Source of the DNA: Blautia faecicola
GTDB lineage: Bacteria > Bacillota > Clostridia > Lachnospirales > Lachnospiraceae
DNA: 64,000 nucleotides
Direction of reading: 5' to 3'
NCBI RefSeq assembly: GCF_004123145.1
Contig: NZ_SDKC01000001.1
Span: forward strand, 502,001 to 566,000
In this document: positions 51,589 through 59,456 of the stretch, one piece after another
Layout of the letters: each line of letters begins with the position of its first letter
Position numbering within the stretch: position 1 is the first letter of the stretch
Notes under the pieces: model-generated
What the model saw: only the letters and a program-made list of their open reading frames with translations
What the model was told of the DNA's origin: nothing
Databases searched by the model: none
Made by a program: the position numbers and the translations under genes

Positions 51589-51642
51589 AAAAATTCTCCT
51601 TTCTGCCTCTTTGGGCGTTAAAATAGATTAAAATAAAAAAAG

Positions 51643-51690
51643 TGCCATTATAGCACCGTATAAAACGGCAGTATAATGACACGATTTTCC
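51643..51690 (-). terminator. Terminator-like attenuator in the ssb leader
   Basis: On the minus strand GTGTCATTATA pairs with TATAATGGCAC, with inner CCGT/ACGG, and is followed by TTTTTTTATTTT. It lies about 55 bases before the ssb ATG and downstream of the ssb promoter, so it could switch the whole operon. Confidence 0.75.
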
Positions 51691-51769
51691 AAACTTAAAC
51701 TGCATATGCTTCTGGATGAATGGTCCAGACTCCCATGACGGGACAGCACAAAAACTTAAATACAAGATT

Positions 51770-51826
51770 ATATTAACACAAGATATAGCATATGTCAAAA
51801 GAATTAGAACTATATATAGCATATGT
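51770..51826 (-). promoter_or_regulatory. ssb promoter with two operator-like repeats
   Basis: Minus strand TTGACA (51798-51793), 17 bases, TAATAT (51775-51770). TATAGCATATGT occurs at 51784-51795 and again at 51815-51826, exactly 31 bases (three helical turns) apart; the first copy overlaps the -35 box. Confidence 0.65.
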
Positions 51827-51922
51827 AGACGAGGTGGAAGGATAATATCAAAAGAATTTTGGACATAGTTATAAAAGTGCAATATAATATTGTTTAAATC
51901 GGAAAATGGAAGGATGAGAAAA

Positions 51923-52612
51923 ATGGAGCAGAAAAACAGAATTCTGATTGTAGAAGACGATACGGATATCAATAATCTTTTATATACGGCATTACAGAAA
52001 GCAGGGTATGAGACGGTACAGGCTTTTTCCGGGACGGAAGCGAGGATGCTGTTCCAGATGGATAAGGCGGGCTTTTCTTTGATTCTATTGGATCTGATGC
52101 TTCCGGGAATTTCAGGAGAAGAGGTGCTTGCCCAGATTCGGAAACAGGGCAATACGCCGGTTATTGTCCTGACAGCCAAAGACGGATTGGATGAAAAAAT
52201 CGGGCTTCTTACCAGTGGGGCAGATGATTACATTACAAAACCGTTTGAGATACAGGAGGTGCTTGCCCGGATTCAGGTTCAGCTCCGCCATATGCAGCAG
52301 GAGCCGGAACATAAAAGCGTGTCATATAAAAACCTGGAACTGGACCGTGAGCGCTTTGAAGTCCGGATTGCCGGAGTGCTGCTTCCCAAAATTACAAAGC
52401 AGGAATTTGCAATTCTGGAGCTTTTACTGGAGCATCCGAAACAGGTCTTCAGCAAAGAAGAGATTTTTGAATATGCGTGGGATGAACACTATATGGGAGA
52501 GACAAAGACACTGGATGTACATATCAGCAATATCCGGAAAAAGATAAAAGCAGTAACGCAGGAGGAATATATTGATACCGTATGGGGAATCGGCTACCGT
52601 CTGCATTCTTAA
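51923..52612 (+). CDS. OmpR-family response regulator
   Basis: 229 residues. Receiver domain with acidic pocket IVEDD, phosphorylation site D57 in LILLDLMLPG, and K in DDYITKPF; OmpR-type DNA-binding domain with LPKITKQEFAILELLLEHPK and TVWGIGYRLHS. It starts the RR-ABC-permease-kinase operon. The start at 51923 (MEQKNRIL) follows GGAAGGATG; earlier ATGs at 51890 and 51914 are poorly placed. It probably answers the kinase at 54461. Confidence 0.95.
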   Translation: MEQKNRILIVEDDTDINNLLYTALQKAGYETVQAFSGTEARMLFQMDKAGFSLILLDLMLPGISGEEVLAQIRKQGNTPVIVLTAKDGLDEKIGLLTSGADDYITKPFEIQEVLARIQVQLRHMQQEPEHKSVSYKNLELDRERFEVRIAGVLLPKITKQEFAILELLLEHPKQVFSKEEIFEYAWDEHYMGETKTLDVHISNIRKKIKAVTQEEYIDTVWGIGYRLHS

Positions 52613-52698
52613 TCTTTACTCTTTTTTTACTATTTATTTGCGTTTGATTAGGATTTATCCGATATGATAACAGCAGATAAGAAAAGGAGATGAAAGCA

Positions 52699-53616
52699 TT
52701 GAGTGAATTGTTATTAAGTACAAATGGATTGACGAAGCAGTATGGTCATCATAAGGCAGTGGATAAAGTAAACCTTCACATAAAAAAGGGTGCTATCTAT
52801 GGATTTATCGGACGGAACGGTGCGGGAAAGACGACTTGCCTGAAGATGATCAGTGGACTTGCAAGACCGACAGCTGGAGAGATTGAGATGTTCGGGTGTA
52901 AAGGAAAAGAACTGGAGAGGATTCGTTCTCGTGTGGGGTGTCTGATTGAAGCACCGGGGCTGTATGGCAACATGAATGCATATACAAACCTGAAAATAAA
53001 ATGTGAATTGTTTGGTATTCGGAAAAAGGGATACATCGAAGATATCTTAGAGACGGTCGGACTGGAAGGTGTCGGAAAGAAAAAAACGAAACATTTTTCC
53101 CTTGGAATGAAGCAGCGTCTCGGAATCGGGCTGGCACTGGTCGGGGAGCCGGATCTCCTGGTCCTTGATGAACCGATCAATGGGCTTGATCCCCAGGGAA
53201 TTGCAGAGGTGCGTGATACCATACAGAGACTGCGAGATGAACGGAATATGACGATTTTGATATCCAGTCATATTTTAGAGGAATTATCTAAGATTGCAAC
53301 GGATTATGGAATTATCCATAATGGAAGTCTTCTGCAGGAGCTGACAAGCGAAGAACTGATGAAACGCTGCAGTGAACGGATTGAAATAGAGTTAATCCAT
53401 CCGGAGCAGGCAGTCCCGATTCTGGACAGAATGGGATTTACCAACTATCAGGTTACAGATAAGAGCCATATCCATATATTTGAACGATTGAATGAAAGCG
53501 CCAATGTCAATATGGAACTGGCAAAAGCAGGAATTTTGGTCAATGGAATTTCCATTACCAGTGAAGAACTGGAAACCTATTTCTTGAATCTGACAGGAGG
53601 GAATCAAAATGCTTAA
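52699..53616 (+). CDS. ABC transporter ATP-binding protein (peptide-immunity type)
   Basis: About 305 residues. Walker A GRNGAGKTT (38-46), signature region FSLGMKQRLGIG in place of the usual LSGGQ, Walker B LLVLDEPINGLD. The FSLGMKQR signature and size are typical of lantibiotic-immunity and bacitracin-type ABC-2 exporters. The start is probably TTG at 52699, ten bases after AAGGAG; an ATG at 52690 is too close to that site. Overlaps the permease gene by eight bases. Confidence 0.93.
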   Translation: MSELLLSTNGLTKQYGHHKAVDKVNLHIKKGAIYGFIGRNGAGKTTCLKMISGLARPTAGEIEMFGCKGKELERIRSRVGCLIEAPGLYGNMNAYTNLKIKCELFGIRKKGYIEDILETVGLEGVGKKKTKHFSLGMKQRLGIGLALVGEPDLLVLDEPINGLDPQGIAEVRDTIQRLRDERNMTILISSHILEELSKIATDYGIIHNGSLLQELTSEELMKRCSERIEIELIHPEQAVPILDRMGFTNYQVTDKSHIHIFERLNESANVNMELAKAGILVNGISITSEELETYFLNLTGGNQNA

Positions 53617-54460
53617 TATGATAAAAATGGATCTGTACCGGATGGTCCGGACAAAAAGTATGTATGTGGTATGGATTGTGATGGCGGCAGCTATATTCTT
53701 CTCCACATCCATGTCGAAACTGGATATTGATACGATGAACAAGGAAGCGGAACAACAGCAGACAGAAAGCATTGCAGAAACAGTGAAACCAGAAACCATC
53801 AATATGGGAATGTCCGTATTCCTGCCGACACAGCCGGGAGAAAAAGTAACGGTCTTTGATCAGGTATATGCAAACCTGCAGGCGAAGTTTGTGGCGTTGT
53901 TTCTGGTGATTTTTACAGTGCTGTTTTCCAGTGCAGATATAGGAAGCGGTTATATTAAAAATATCGGCGGGCAGGTAAGGAGCCGGAGAAACCTGATCTT
54001 TTCCAAAGCTTCCGTGTTGTTTGTGTATACGACTGTTACCATGCTGCTTTATTTCATCATTCAGATTATTGCACAGCAGATGTACTTCGGATATCTGGAG
54101 TGGGGGAATGGAAGCGAGTTGCTGAGATACTTTGGTATTCAGATTTTGCTTCATTATGCACTGGTACTAATCAGTATGGCGATTGCGGTGGTTTTGAACA
54201 GCAACGTGTTCAGCATGACGATTGTTATCTGCCTGTGCATGAATACCATGATTGTCTTATACGGAGTGATCAATCATTTGATCCAGAAGGCAGGTGTGGA
54301 GAATTTCCAGATTTTGAAATATACAGTGACAGGAAAGATTGCACTTTTATCCATGTCACCGACCAATAAGGAATGCCTGACGGCAGTTGTGATTGCGGCG
54401 GCGTTCGGAATCGTGGTTACATTACTGACAGCATGGGTATTCAGAAAGAGAGATATCTAA
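53609..54460 (+). CDS. ABC-2 type permease
   Basis: 283 residues with about six membrane segments: YVVWIVMAAAIFFSTSM, FVALFLVIFTVLFSSADIG, SVLFVYTTVTMLLYFIIQII, LVLISMAIAVVLNS, MTIVICLCMNTMIVLYGVI, AVVIAAAFGIVVTLLTAWVF. It would form an exporter with the preceding ATPase. AGGAGGG lies upstream. Its stop adjoins the kinase start with no gap. Confidence 0.9.
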   Translation: MLNMIKMDLYRMVRTKSMYVVWIVMAAAIFFSTSMSKLDIDTMNKEAEQQQTESIAETVKPETINMGMSVFLPTQPGEKVTVFDQVYANLQAKFVALFLVIFTVLFSSADIGSGYIKNIGGQVRSRRNLIFSKASVLFVYTTVTMLLYFIIQIIAQQMYFGYLEWGNGSELLRYFGIQILLHYALVLISMAIAVVLNSNVFSMTIVICLCMNTMIVLYGVINHLIQKAGVENFQILKYTVTGKIALLSMSPTNKECLTAVVIAAAFGIVVTLLTAWVFRKRDI

Positions 54461-55357
54461 ATGATAAAACTAGGGTTCGTGCTATTGATAGCAGTGATAC
54501 TGGTACAAGGAATGTTATTTTGGAAATACCAGCGGCAGGTGAAAGACATCTGCCGCCAGTTGTCGTTTCTGATGAAGCACGACAGCAACATGCTGATTAC
54601 CAGAGAAATGGATTTTGGAGGCATTGGTGAGTTGGCAGATGTTTTAAACGAATGGCTGGAACTGAAGCGAAGGGAAAAGAAGGAATACTTGAAGAAAGAG
54701 GAGATGATTTCGGATACATATACAAATCTCTCACATGATATCCGTACTCCTTTGACATCCCTTGACGGATATTTTCAGTTAATGGAAACCTGTGAAGACC
54801 AGGAAGAGCAGAGACGGTATATGAAGATCATACAGGAGAGAATCGGCAGCCTGAAAGAAATGCTGGAAGAATTATTTACTTTTACAAAACTTAAAAACGA
54901 TTCTTTTCATCTGGAAATGTCATCCTGCTGTATCAACAAGATTTTGAAAGATACCATATTTTCCTACTACGATGAATGGACGGGCAGAGGAATTGAACCG
55001 GAGATACAGATTACAGATAAACTGCTGTTTATGAACGGAAATGAACAGGGAATCCAGAGAATTTTTCAGAATATCATAAAAAACGGACTGGATCACGGGG
55101 AGAAGAAAATCAGTATTTCACTGGAAGAAGTTGAAAACAACATCCGGATACAGATAAAAAATCAAGTATGTCATGTGGAAAAAATAAATGTAGATCAGGT
55201 GTTTGAACGGTTTTATAAAGCGGATGAAGCACGCAGTAAGACTTCCAGCGGTCTCGGCTTATCAATTGCGAAAGAGCTGGTACTTCGTATGGATGGGAAA
55301 ATCAGCGCCCGGATAGAAGGGAATGAGTTCTGTGTGGAGATTGTGTTTCCAAAATAA
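54461..55357 (+). CDS. Sensor histidine kinase
   Basis: 298 residues. One N-terminal membrane segment (IKLGFVLLIAVILVQGMLFW), no large outer sensor, then the HisKA site H92 in NLSHDIRTPLTSLDGY and HATPase motifs NGLDHGEKK, FERFYKADEAR, SGLGLSIAKELV. Kinases with such short sensors often sense through an associated ABC transporter; here the transporter genes lie between regulator and kinase. This supports a role in detecting and exporting an antimicrobial peptide. Confidence 0.95.
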   Translation: MIKLGFVLLIAVILVQGMLFWKYQRQVKDICRQLSFLMKHDSNMLITREMDFGGIGELADVLNEWLELKRREKKEYLKKEEMISDTYTNLSHDIRTPLTSLDGYFQLMETCEDQEEQRRYMKIIQERIGSLKEMLEELFTFTKLKNDSFHLEMSSCCINKILKDTIFSYYDEWTGRGIEPEIQITDKLLFMNGNEQGIQRIFQNIIKNGLDHGEKKISISLEEVENNIRIQIKNQVCHVEKINVDQVFERFYKADEARSKTSSGLGLSIAKELVLRMDGKISARIEGNEFCVEIVFPK

Positions 55358-55478
55358 AAGGAAAAATTTATATTAAAGCAAGTGAAAATGGGGAATGACT
55401 TTATATAGGTTTCATGGTAGAATTACAGTAGAAAGAGAAGAGTCACTCAGTCATTTGTTGTATGAAAGGATGAGTATA

Positions 55479-55769
55479 ATGTATAAAGTAGAACTTAAAT
55501 TTGATACAAGCAAGCTCGCTCCGGAAACGGTAAATCAGATGTGTGAACAGGCAGATCAGATTTTTGAGCAGGAGGATTTAAGCTGTGCAGTCAAAGCCCT
55601 TGGAAGCAGGATTTATCTTGACCGGGGACGCAAGCAGGACTATGGAAGATTCTGGGCAGCAATCTTTCAGTTGAAAAACTCCGTAGGAATTGCAGAGAAT
55701 TTGTTAGAGTGTTTCTGGTATAACGGAACAGAAAAGGAGAACCTGATTACAGACTTTATAAGGAACTAA
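55479..55769 (+). CDS. Small protein upstream of VapD, possible antitoxin
   Basis: 96 residues: VELKFDTSKLAPETVNQMCE, DLSCAVKALGSRIYLDRG, FWAAIFQLKNSVGIAENLLE. The start at 55479 follows AAAGGATGAG. It is three bases from the VapD gene, in the place of an antitoxin or VapX-like partner. I do not recognise the family itself. Confidence 0.65.
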   Translation: MYKVELKFDTSKLAPETVNQMCEQADQIFEQEDLSCAVKALGSRIYLDRGRKQDYGRFWAAIFQLKNSVGIAENLLECFWYNGTEKENLITDFIRN

Positions 55770-55772
55770 CAG

Positions 55773-56105
55773 ATGGACAGCTTACAGAGGAAAGGCATCA
55801 ATTTTGACCTGAATACACAAGCACTAAAGGAATATTATCCGAAAGGTGACTGGCATAATGCATATGCGGATGTAAGGGACTTTTTTGAAGCAAACGGATT
55901 TGAGCATATTCAGGGATCGGGATATCATTCGGTGGAAGCAATGTCAGAAGCAAAAGCCATGGCAGTTATTTATCAGATGACAAAAGAATTTCCATGGCTC
56001 AATTATTGTGTGAATGTGTGTACCATATCAGATGTACCGGAACTGTTTGATATCTCGCATGTATTTGCCAGAGAAGCGGAACGGTTGGAAAAGAAAAATG
56101 CATGA
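55773..56105 (+). CDS. vapD: VapD-family endoribonuclease
   Basis: 110 residues with the VapD pattern INFDLNTQALKEYYP, WHNAYADVRDFFEANGFEHI, QGSGYHS and an internal conserved FPWLNYCV. VapD has a Cas2-like ferredoxin fold and cuts RNA; it is encoded on plasmids and in pathogenicity regions, sometimes with a VapX antitoxin. Probably a toxin-antitoxin module with the preceding gene. Confidence 0.85.
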   Translation: MDSLQRKGINFDLNTQALKEYYPKGDWHNAYADVRDFFEANGFEHIQGSGYHSVEAMSEAKAMAVIYQMTKEFPWLNYCVNVCTISDVPELFDISHVFAREAERLEKKNA

Positions 56106-56106
56106 T

Positions 56107-56135
56107 TTGACAAATTATTTCCAATATGTTATATT
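56107..56135 (+). promoter_or_regulatory. Promoter of the YccF/EcsC operon
   Basis: TTGACA (56107-56112), 17 bases, TATATT (56130-56135), starting two bases after the vapD stop and leading into the riboswitch. Confidence 0.8.
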
Positions 56136-56146
56136 CATCTCAAGCA

Positions 56147-56276
56147 AAAAAGGGAGTAGCTGAACGCCTTGAAAGAGGTGGTTTTGTAACCGACAACCGG
56201 TATCGAGAGATACCCGTAGCAAATGAGATAGCAAGACTTTTATTGTGGCAGAGGTCATGATAGGAGTCTTTTTTTA
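56147..56276 (+). ncRNA. Probable yybP-ykoY (manganese) riboswitch with terminator
   Basis: The RNA begins AAAAAAGGGAGTAGC and later has ATAGCAAGACTTTTATTG, ending in AGGAGTCTTTTTTT. The 5' GGGAGTAGC and the 3' TAGCAAGAC(C)TTT elements are the conserved pieces I know from yybP-ykoY leaders. The terminator stem pairs AAGACT with AGTCTT before the T run at 56269. It lies between a promoter and the operon at 56335. Not confirmed by a covariance model. Confidence 0.7.
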
Positions 56277-56334
56277 TTATGAAATATAGAAAATCTGCCG
56301 CAATAGTCTGCTAAAAAGAAAGAGAGGATAAACG

Positions 56335-56769
56335 ATGAGTAACGAAATGATGAAACGGGAAATGCAGGAAGCAGTACAGGCAGGGGAGCGGGCGCTTCAG
56401 AGCCTTTACGCAGCAAGGGATAAGTTGGGAAGTGCGAGAAACTGGGGCATTTTTGATATGCTTGGAGGAGGCTTTATCAGTGACTTTGTGAAGCATTCTA
56501 AAATGAATGACGCAGCTGCGTTGATGGAACAGGCGAAAAGCGATATTCAGCGTTTTCAGAGAGAATTAAGAGATGTGCAGGTTTCCTTGGATCTGCGCAT
56601 GGAAATCGGCAGCTTCCTTTCCTTTGCGGATTTCTTTCTGGACGGGCTGGTGGCAGATTACATGGTGCAGAGCAAGATTGCAGATGCAAGAGAACAGGTG
56701 GATGATGCCATCAACCGGATAGAAACGATACTTGCTGATGTGAGAAATCGAATGAATGTGGAGGTGTAG
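56335..56769 (+). CDS. Hypothetical coiled-coil protein, first gene after the riboswitch
   Basis: 144 residues, nearly all helical: MKREMQEAVQAGERALQSLY, DKLGSARNWGIFDMLGGGFI, KSDIQRFQRELRDVQVSL, then FLDGLVADYMVQSKIADARE. AGAGAGG lies upstream. No named family recognised; the pattern ...WGIFDMLGGGFISDF recurs in Firmicute membrane-stress proteins. It is followed by YccF and EcsC genes, which suggests a joint envelope role. Confidence 0.7.
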   Translation: MSNEMMKREMQEAVQAGERALQSLYAARDKLGSARNWGIFDMLGGGFISDFVKHSKMNDAAALMEQAKSDIQRFQRELRDVQVSLDLRMEIGSFLSFADFFLDGLVADYMVQSKIADAREQVDDAINRIETILADVRNRMNVEV

Positions 56770-56772
56770 CAT

Positions 56773-57132
56773 ATGGGATGTCTGGGAAATGTGTTGTGGT
56801 TTGTGTTTGGCGGCGCAGTCAGCGGGCTGAGCTGGTGTCTGGCAGGCTGCCTTTGGTGTATTACCGTTGTGGGGATTCCGGTAGGGATGCAGTGCTTTAA
56901 ATTTGCGGCGCTTAGTTTTTTCCCCTTTGGAAAAGAGGTGCAGTATGGTGGCGGAGCTGGTTCGTTCCTTTTGAATATCATCTGGCTGATCGTATCCGGT
57001 CTGCCTCTTGCACTGGAACATCTGGCGTTGGGTGCAGCTTTATGTGTGACGATTATCGGAATCCCGTTTGGTTTGCAGCAGTTTAAACTGGCGAAACTGG
57101 CATTGATGCCGTTTGGTGCGGAGGTGTATTAA
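56773..57132 (+). CDS. YccF-family membrane protein (DUF307)
   Basis: 119 residues with an internal duplication: WCITVVGIPVGMQCFKFAAL and LCVTIIGIPFGLQQFKLAKL, each followed by PFG. Four membrane segments. YccF proteins are small inner-membrane proteins of unknown role. It starts three bases after the preceding gene. Confidence 0.92.
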   Translation: MGCLGNVLWFVFGGAVSGLSWCLAGCLWCITVVGIPVGMQCFKFAALSFFPFGKEVQYGGGAGSFLLNIIWLIVSGLPLALEHLALGAALCVTIIGIPFGLQQFKLAKLALMPFGAEVY

Positions 57133-57133
57133 G

Positions 57134-57943
57134 ATGCGATTATTTGATAAAAGGACACCGCTTCAGAAGGAGTGGGAAAAGCTGGAAGTACAGGAGCAGA
57201 GATTCCTTCAGAAGCGTTCAGAGAAAAGGGAGAGCATTCTGAATCAGAAACTGGAGGAAAAGATACCGCCGAAACTTCAGAAAACATTGGATACCGCTTT
57301 TGCAAAGGCATTTGCTCTGATTTTCGAGAAAGGAACCGGGGTTATTGAAAAGACGTATCAGCGGGCAAAACTGGAGCAGGATTATCAGGTGCGGCAGTAT
57401 ACGGCGGATGTAAAACAGAATTCCAAATCCCTCCTCTCTTTTTCTAAAAAGGCAAGAGATACGGGAACGAAGAATTTGCTGCTATCCGGTGCGTCCGGAA
57501 TCGGGATGGGCGTATTGGGAATCGGTCTGCCGGATATTCCGGTATTTACAGGGATGATTTTAAGGAATATTTACGAGACTGCTTTACAATACGGGTTCAG
57601 TTATGAAAGCAGAGAAGAAAAGTATTTTATCTTGCTGTTGATACAGGGAGCAGTATCCTCCGGTGAAACGCTTTGTGAGATGGATGGTAAACTGAATGAA
57701 TTTATCAGAAGTGGAATACTGCCGGAAGAGTATCAGGATAAGGAGCAGATCGAACAAACAGCGGGAGCTTTGTCAAAAGAGCTTCTGTATATGAAGTTCT
57801 TACAGGGAATTCCGGTGGTTGGTGCTGTAGGCGGAGCTTATGATGCAGTCTACATGAAACGAATCACAGAGTATGCAGAACTTAAATACCGGCACAGGTA
57901 TCTGGCGGGGCGGAAAAAGGCAGAGAATAAATTGTTGTTTTGA
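57134..57943 (+). CDS. EcsC-family protein
   Basis: About 269 residues. N-terminal coiled coil (RTPLQKEWEKLEVQEQRFLQ), then the EcsC pattern: GASGIGMGVLGIGLPDIPVF, ILRNIYETALQYGFSY, YFILLLIQGAVSSG, FLQGIPVVGAVGGAYDAVYM. EcsC-domain proteins are often linked to ABC transporters or secretion, with unknown biochemical role. The start at 57134 follows GGAGGTG; a frame from 57113 would overlap yccF. Confidence 0.9.
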   Translation: MRLFDKRTPLQKEWEKLEVQEQRFLQKRSEKRESILNQKLEEKIPPKLQKTLDTAFAKAFALIFEKGTGVIEKTYQRAKLEQDYQVRQYTADVKQNSKSLLSFSKKARDTGTKNLLLSGASGIGMGVLGIGLPDIPVFTGMILRNIYETALQYGFSYESREEKYFILLLIQGAVSSGETLCEMDGKLNEFIRSGILPEEYQDKEQIEQTAGALSKELLYMKFLQGIPVVGAVGGAYDAVYMKRITEYAELKYRHRYLAGRKKAENKLLF

Positions 57944-58004
57944 TGTGTGTGGAGTATAATGTGTGCATTAGACAGAATCGACCAGAGAAGGAGGTTGTAA
58001 GATT

Positions 58005-58349
58005 ATGGAATGGATAGGATTCATTGCATTAGCTGTGTTGCTTTGTTATTCCTCATATCCTGGGAAGGTAAAAAGGCTTGAAGCAGCGGTGAAAAGATTG
58101 GAAAGAAAACAACGAGGTGAAAATAATATGTCAAAATTGATAAATGAATTGGTCAATACGGAGTGTAAAATAAAATCAGATGATGCTTTACAGTTGGTGG
58201 GAAGTACAGAAATGAAATGTCTGGTGTTGGATACGGATGATGAGTGGATGAAAGTCCGGTTTACTGATAAGAAGAATAATCAGATTACGAAATTACTTAG
58301 AATTGAAAATATTGATGAAATCGAAATATTGAGAACTGAATTGAAATAG
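58005..58349 (+). CDS. Small membrane-anchored hypothetical protein
   Basis: 114 residues with one N-terminal membrane segment (MEWIGFIALAVLLCYSSYP), a basic coiled-coil linker (KVKRLEAAVKRLERK) and a beta-rich end (CLVLDTDDEWMKVRFTDKKN) that resembles a small SH3- or LSm-like barrel. GAAGGAGG precedes the start. An internal ATG at 58128 (MSKLINEL) after GAGGTGAAA could make a shorter soluble form. Family not recognised. Confidence 0.7.
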   Translation: MEWIGFIALAVLLCYSSYPGKVKRLEAAVKRLERKQRGENNMSKLINELVNTECKIKSDDALQLVGSTEMKCLVLDTDDEWMKVRFTDKKNNQITKLLRIENIDEIEILRTELK

Positions 58350-58367
58350 GGTGCGGAGAAGTGAATT

Positions 58368-58563
58368 TATGGAGGAATTTCGATTGCCATTTTGGGGATG
58401 AGTTATTGCTCCTGGTCAAGGACTTTTCCCGAAATATGACGCAGGCACCTATACAGAGAATGGAACAACTATGATTGTGAGCAGAGGTATTGGAAACAGT
58501 ATTATTCTGGTGCGAATCAACAATCGACCGGAAATAGTTATCATGGAATTGAAAGATTCTTAA
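58368..58563 (+). pseudogene. Metallophosphoesterase C-terminal remnant
   Basis: The frame reads EEFRLPFWG, a TGA, then VIAPGQGLFPKYDAGTY, TTMIVSRGIGNSIILVRI and NRPEIVIMELKDS. This is the end of a YkuE-type metallophosphoesterase, whose catalytic N-terminal part is missing. The in-frame TGA and missing start mark it as a relic. Confidence 0.75.
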
Positions 58564-58710
58564 TACGATAATGATTATCTTCTGTGGCGAGGTAAAAATG
58601 AAGAAGCTTGGTGTGGTAGGATATAATTCCGCTTCTTCTATTGATTGAGAACATACAAATCTCAGCTTGTTCGAATTGAAAATTTGAAATAGCATATTTA
58701 TGGTTAGGTT

Positions 58711-58754
58711 AAGAGGCGGCTCCGCTCACAAAAAGCGAAGGCGCCTTCTTTCAT
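58711..58754 (+). terminator. Hairpin in the spacer before the sigma operon
   Basis: AAGAGGCG pairs imperfectly with CGCCTTCTT across about 30 bases, followed by TC and ATTT. It probably ends transcription from the left before the sigma gene. The surrounding 58564-58889 holds no gene. Confidence 0.5.
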
Positions 58755-58889
58755 TTATGCAAAGTGGCTCTACACTACTCATAGCAAACAGGAGAACATA
58801 AAAATATATTATAATTGAAAATATTTTCAATTTCCTTGTAAGATTTCGTTTTGAAAGCGTAGTACATAGATGAGGCAGAAAGGACGGTG

Positions 58890-59456
58890 ATGCCAGGATT
58901 GGACGATAGCAAAATTATTGAGTTGTTTTATGCGCGCTCAGAACAAGCGATTGTGGAGCTGTCGCAAAAATATGGTTCTGTATGTAGCAAAATTGCAAAT
59001 AATATCTTAAATAACAAACTTGATGCAGAAGAATGTGTTAATGACGCTTATTTAGGCGCATGGAATACAATACCGCCTCAGAATCCAAATCCATTGTTGA
59101 CGTATATCAGTCGAATTGTTCGTAATCTGTCTATCAAAAAGTATCATTCCAATACATCTGTCAAGCGTAACAGTTTCTATGATGTTGCCTTAGATGAGTT
59201 GGAAAGTTGTATTCCATCGGGTAAGACGATTGAATCTGAACTAGACGCAAAAGAACTGTCACGCATTATTGATGATTTTCTTGATACATTGGACAAAGAG
59301 AATCGAGTTATGTTTGTGCGGCGTTATTGGTATTCAGATTCTATATCAGATATTGCGGAGAAGTTTCAGATAAGCAGCAACGATGTATCTGTTCGTCTTT
59401 TCAGGATTAGGGAAAAACTGAAGAAATATCTAAAGAAAGAGGGAGTGAAAATATGA
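58890..59456 (+). CDS. ECF-type RNA polymerase sigma factor
   Basis: About 188 residues. Region 2: VELSQKYGSVCSKIANNIL, DAEECVNDAYLGAWNTIPPQ; linker LLTYISRIVRNLSIKKYHSN; region 4: DKENRVMFVRRYWYSDSISD, SSNDVSVRLFRIREKLKKYL. The start is ATG at 58890 (or GTG at 58887). It overlaps the following gene by four bases, the usual arrangement with a regulator. Confidence 0.92.
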   Translation: MPGLDDSKIIELFYARSEQAIVELSQKYGSVCSKIANNILNNKLDAEECVNDAYLGAWNTIPPQNPNPLLTYISRIVRNLSIKKYHSNTSVKRNSFYDVALDELESCIPSGKTIESELDAKELSRIIDDFLDTLDKENRVMFVRRYWYSDSISDIAEKFQISSNDVSVRLFRIREKLKKYLKKEGVKI

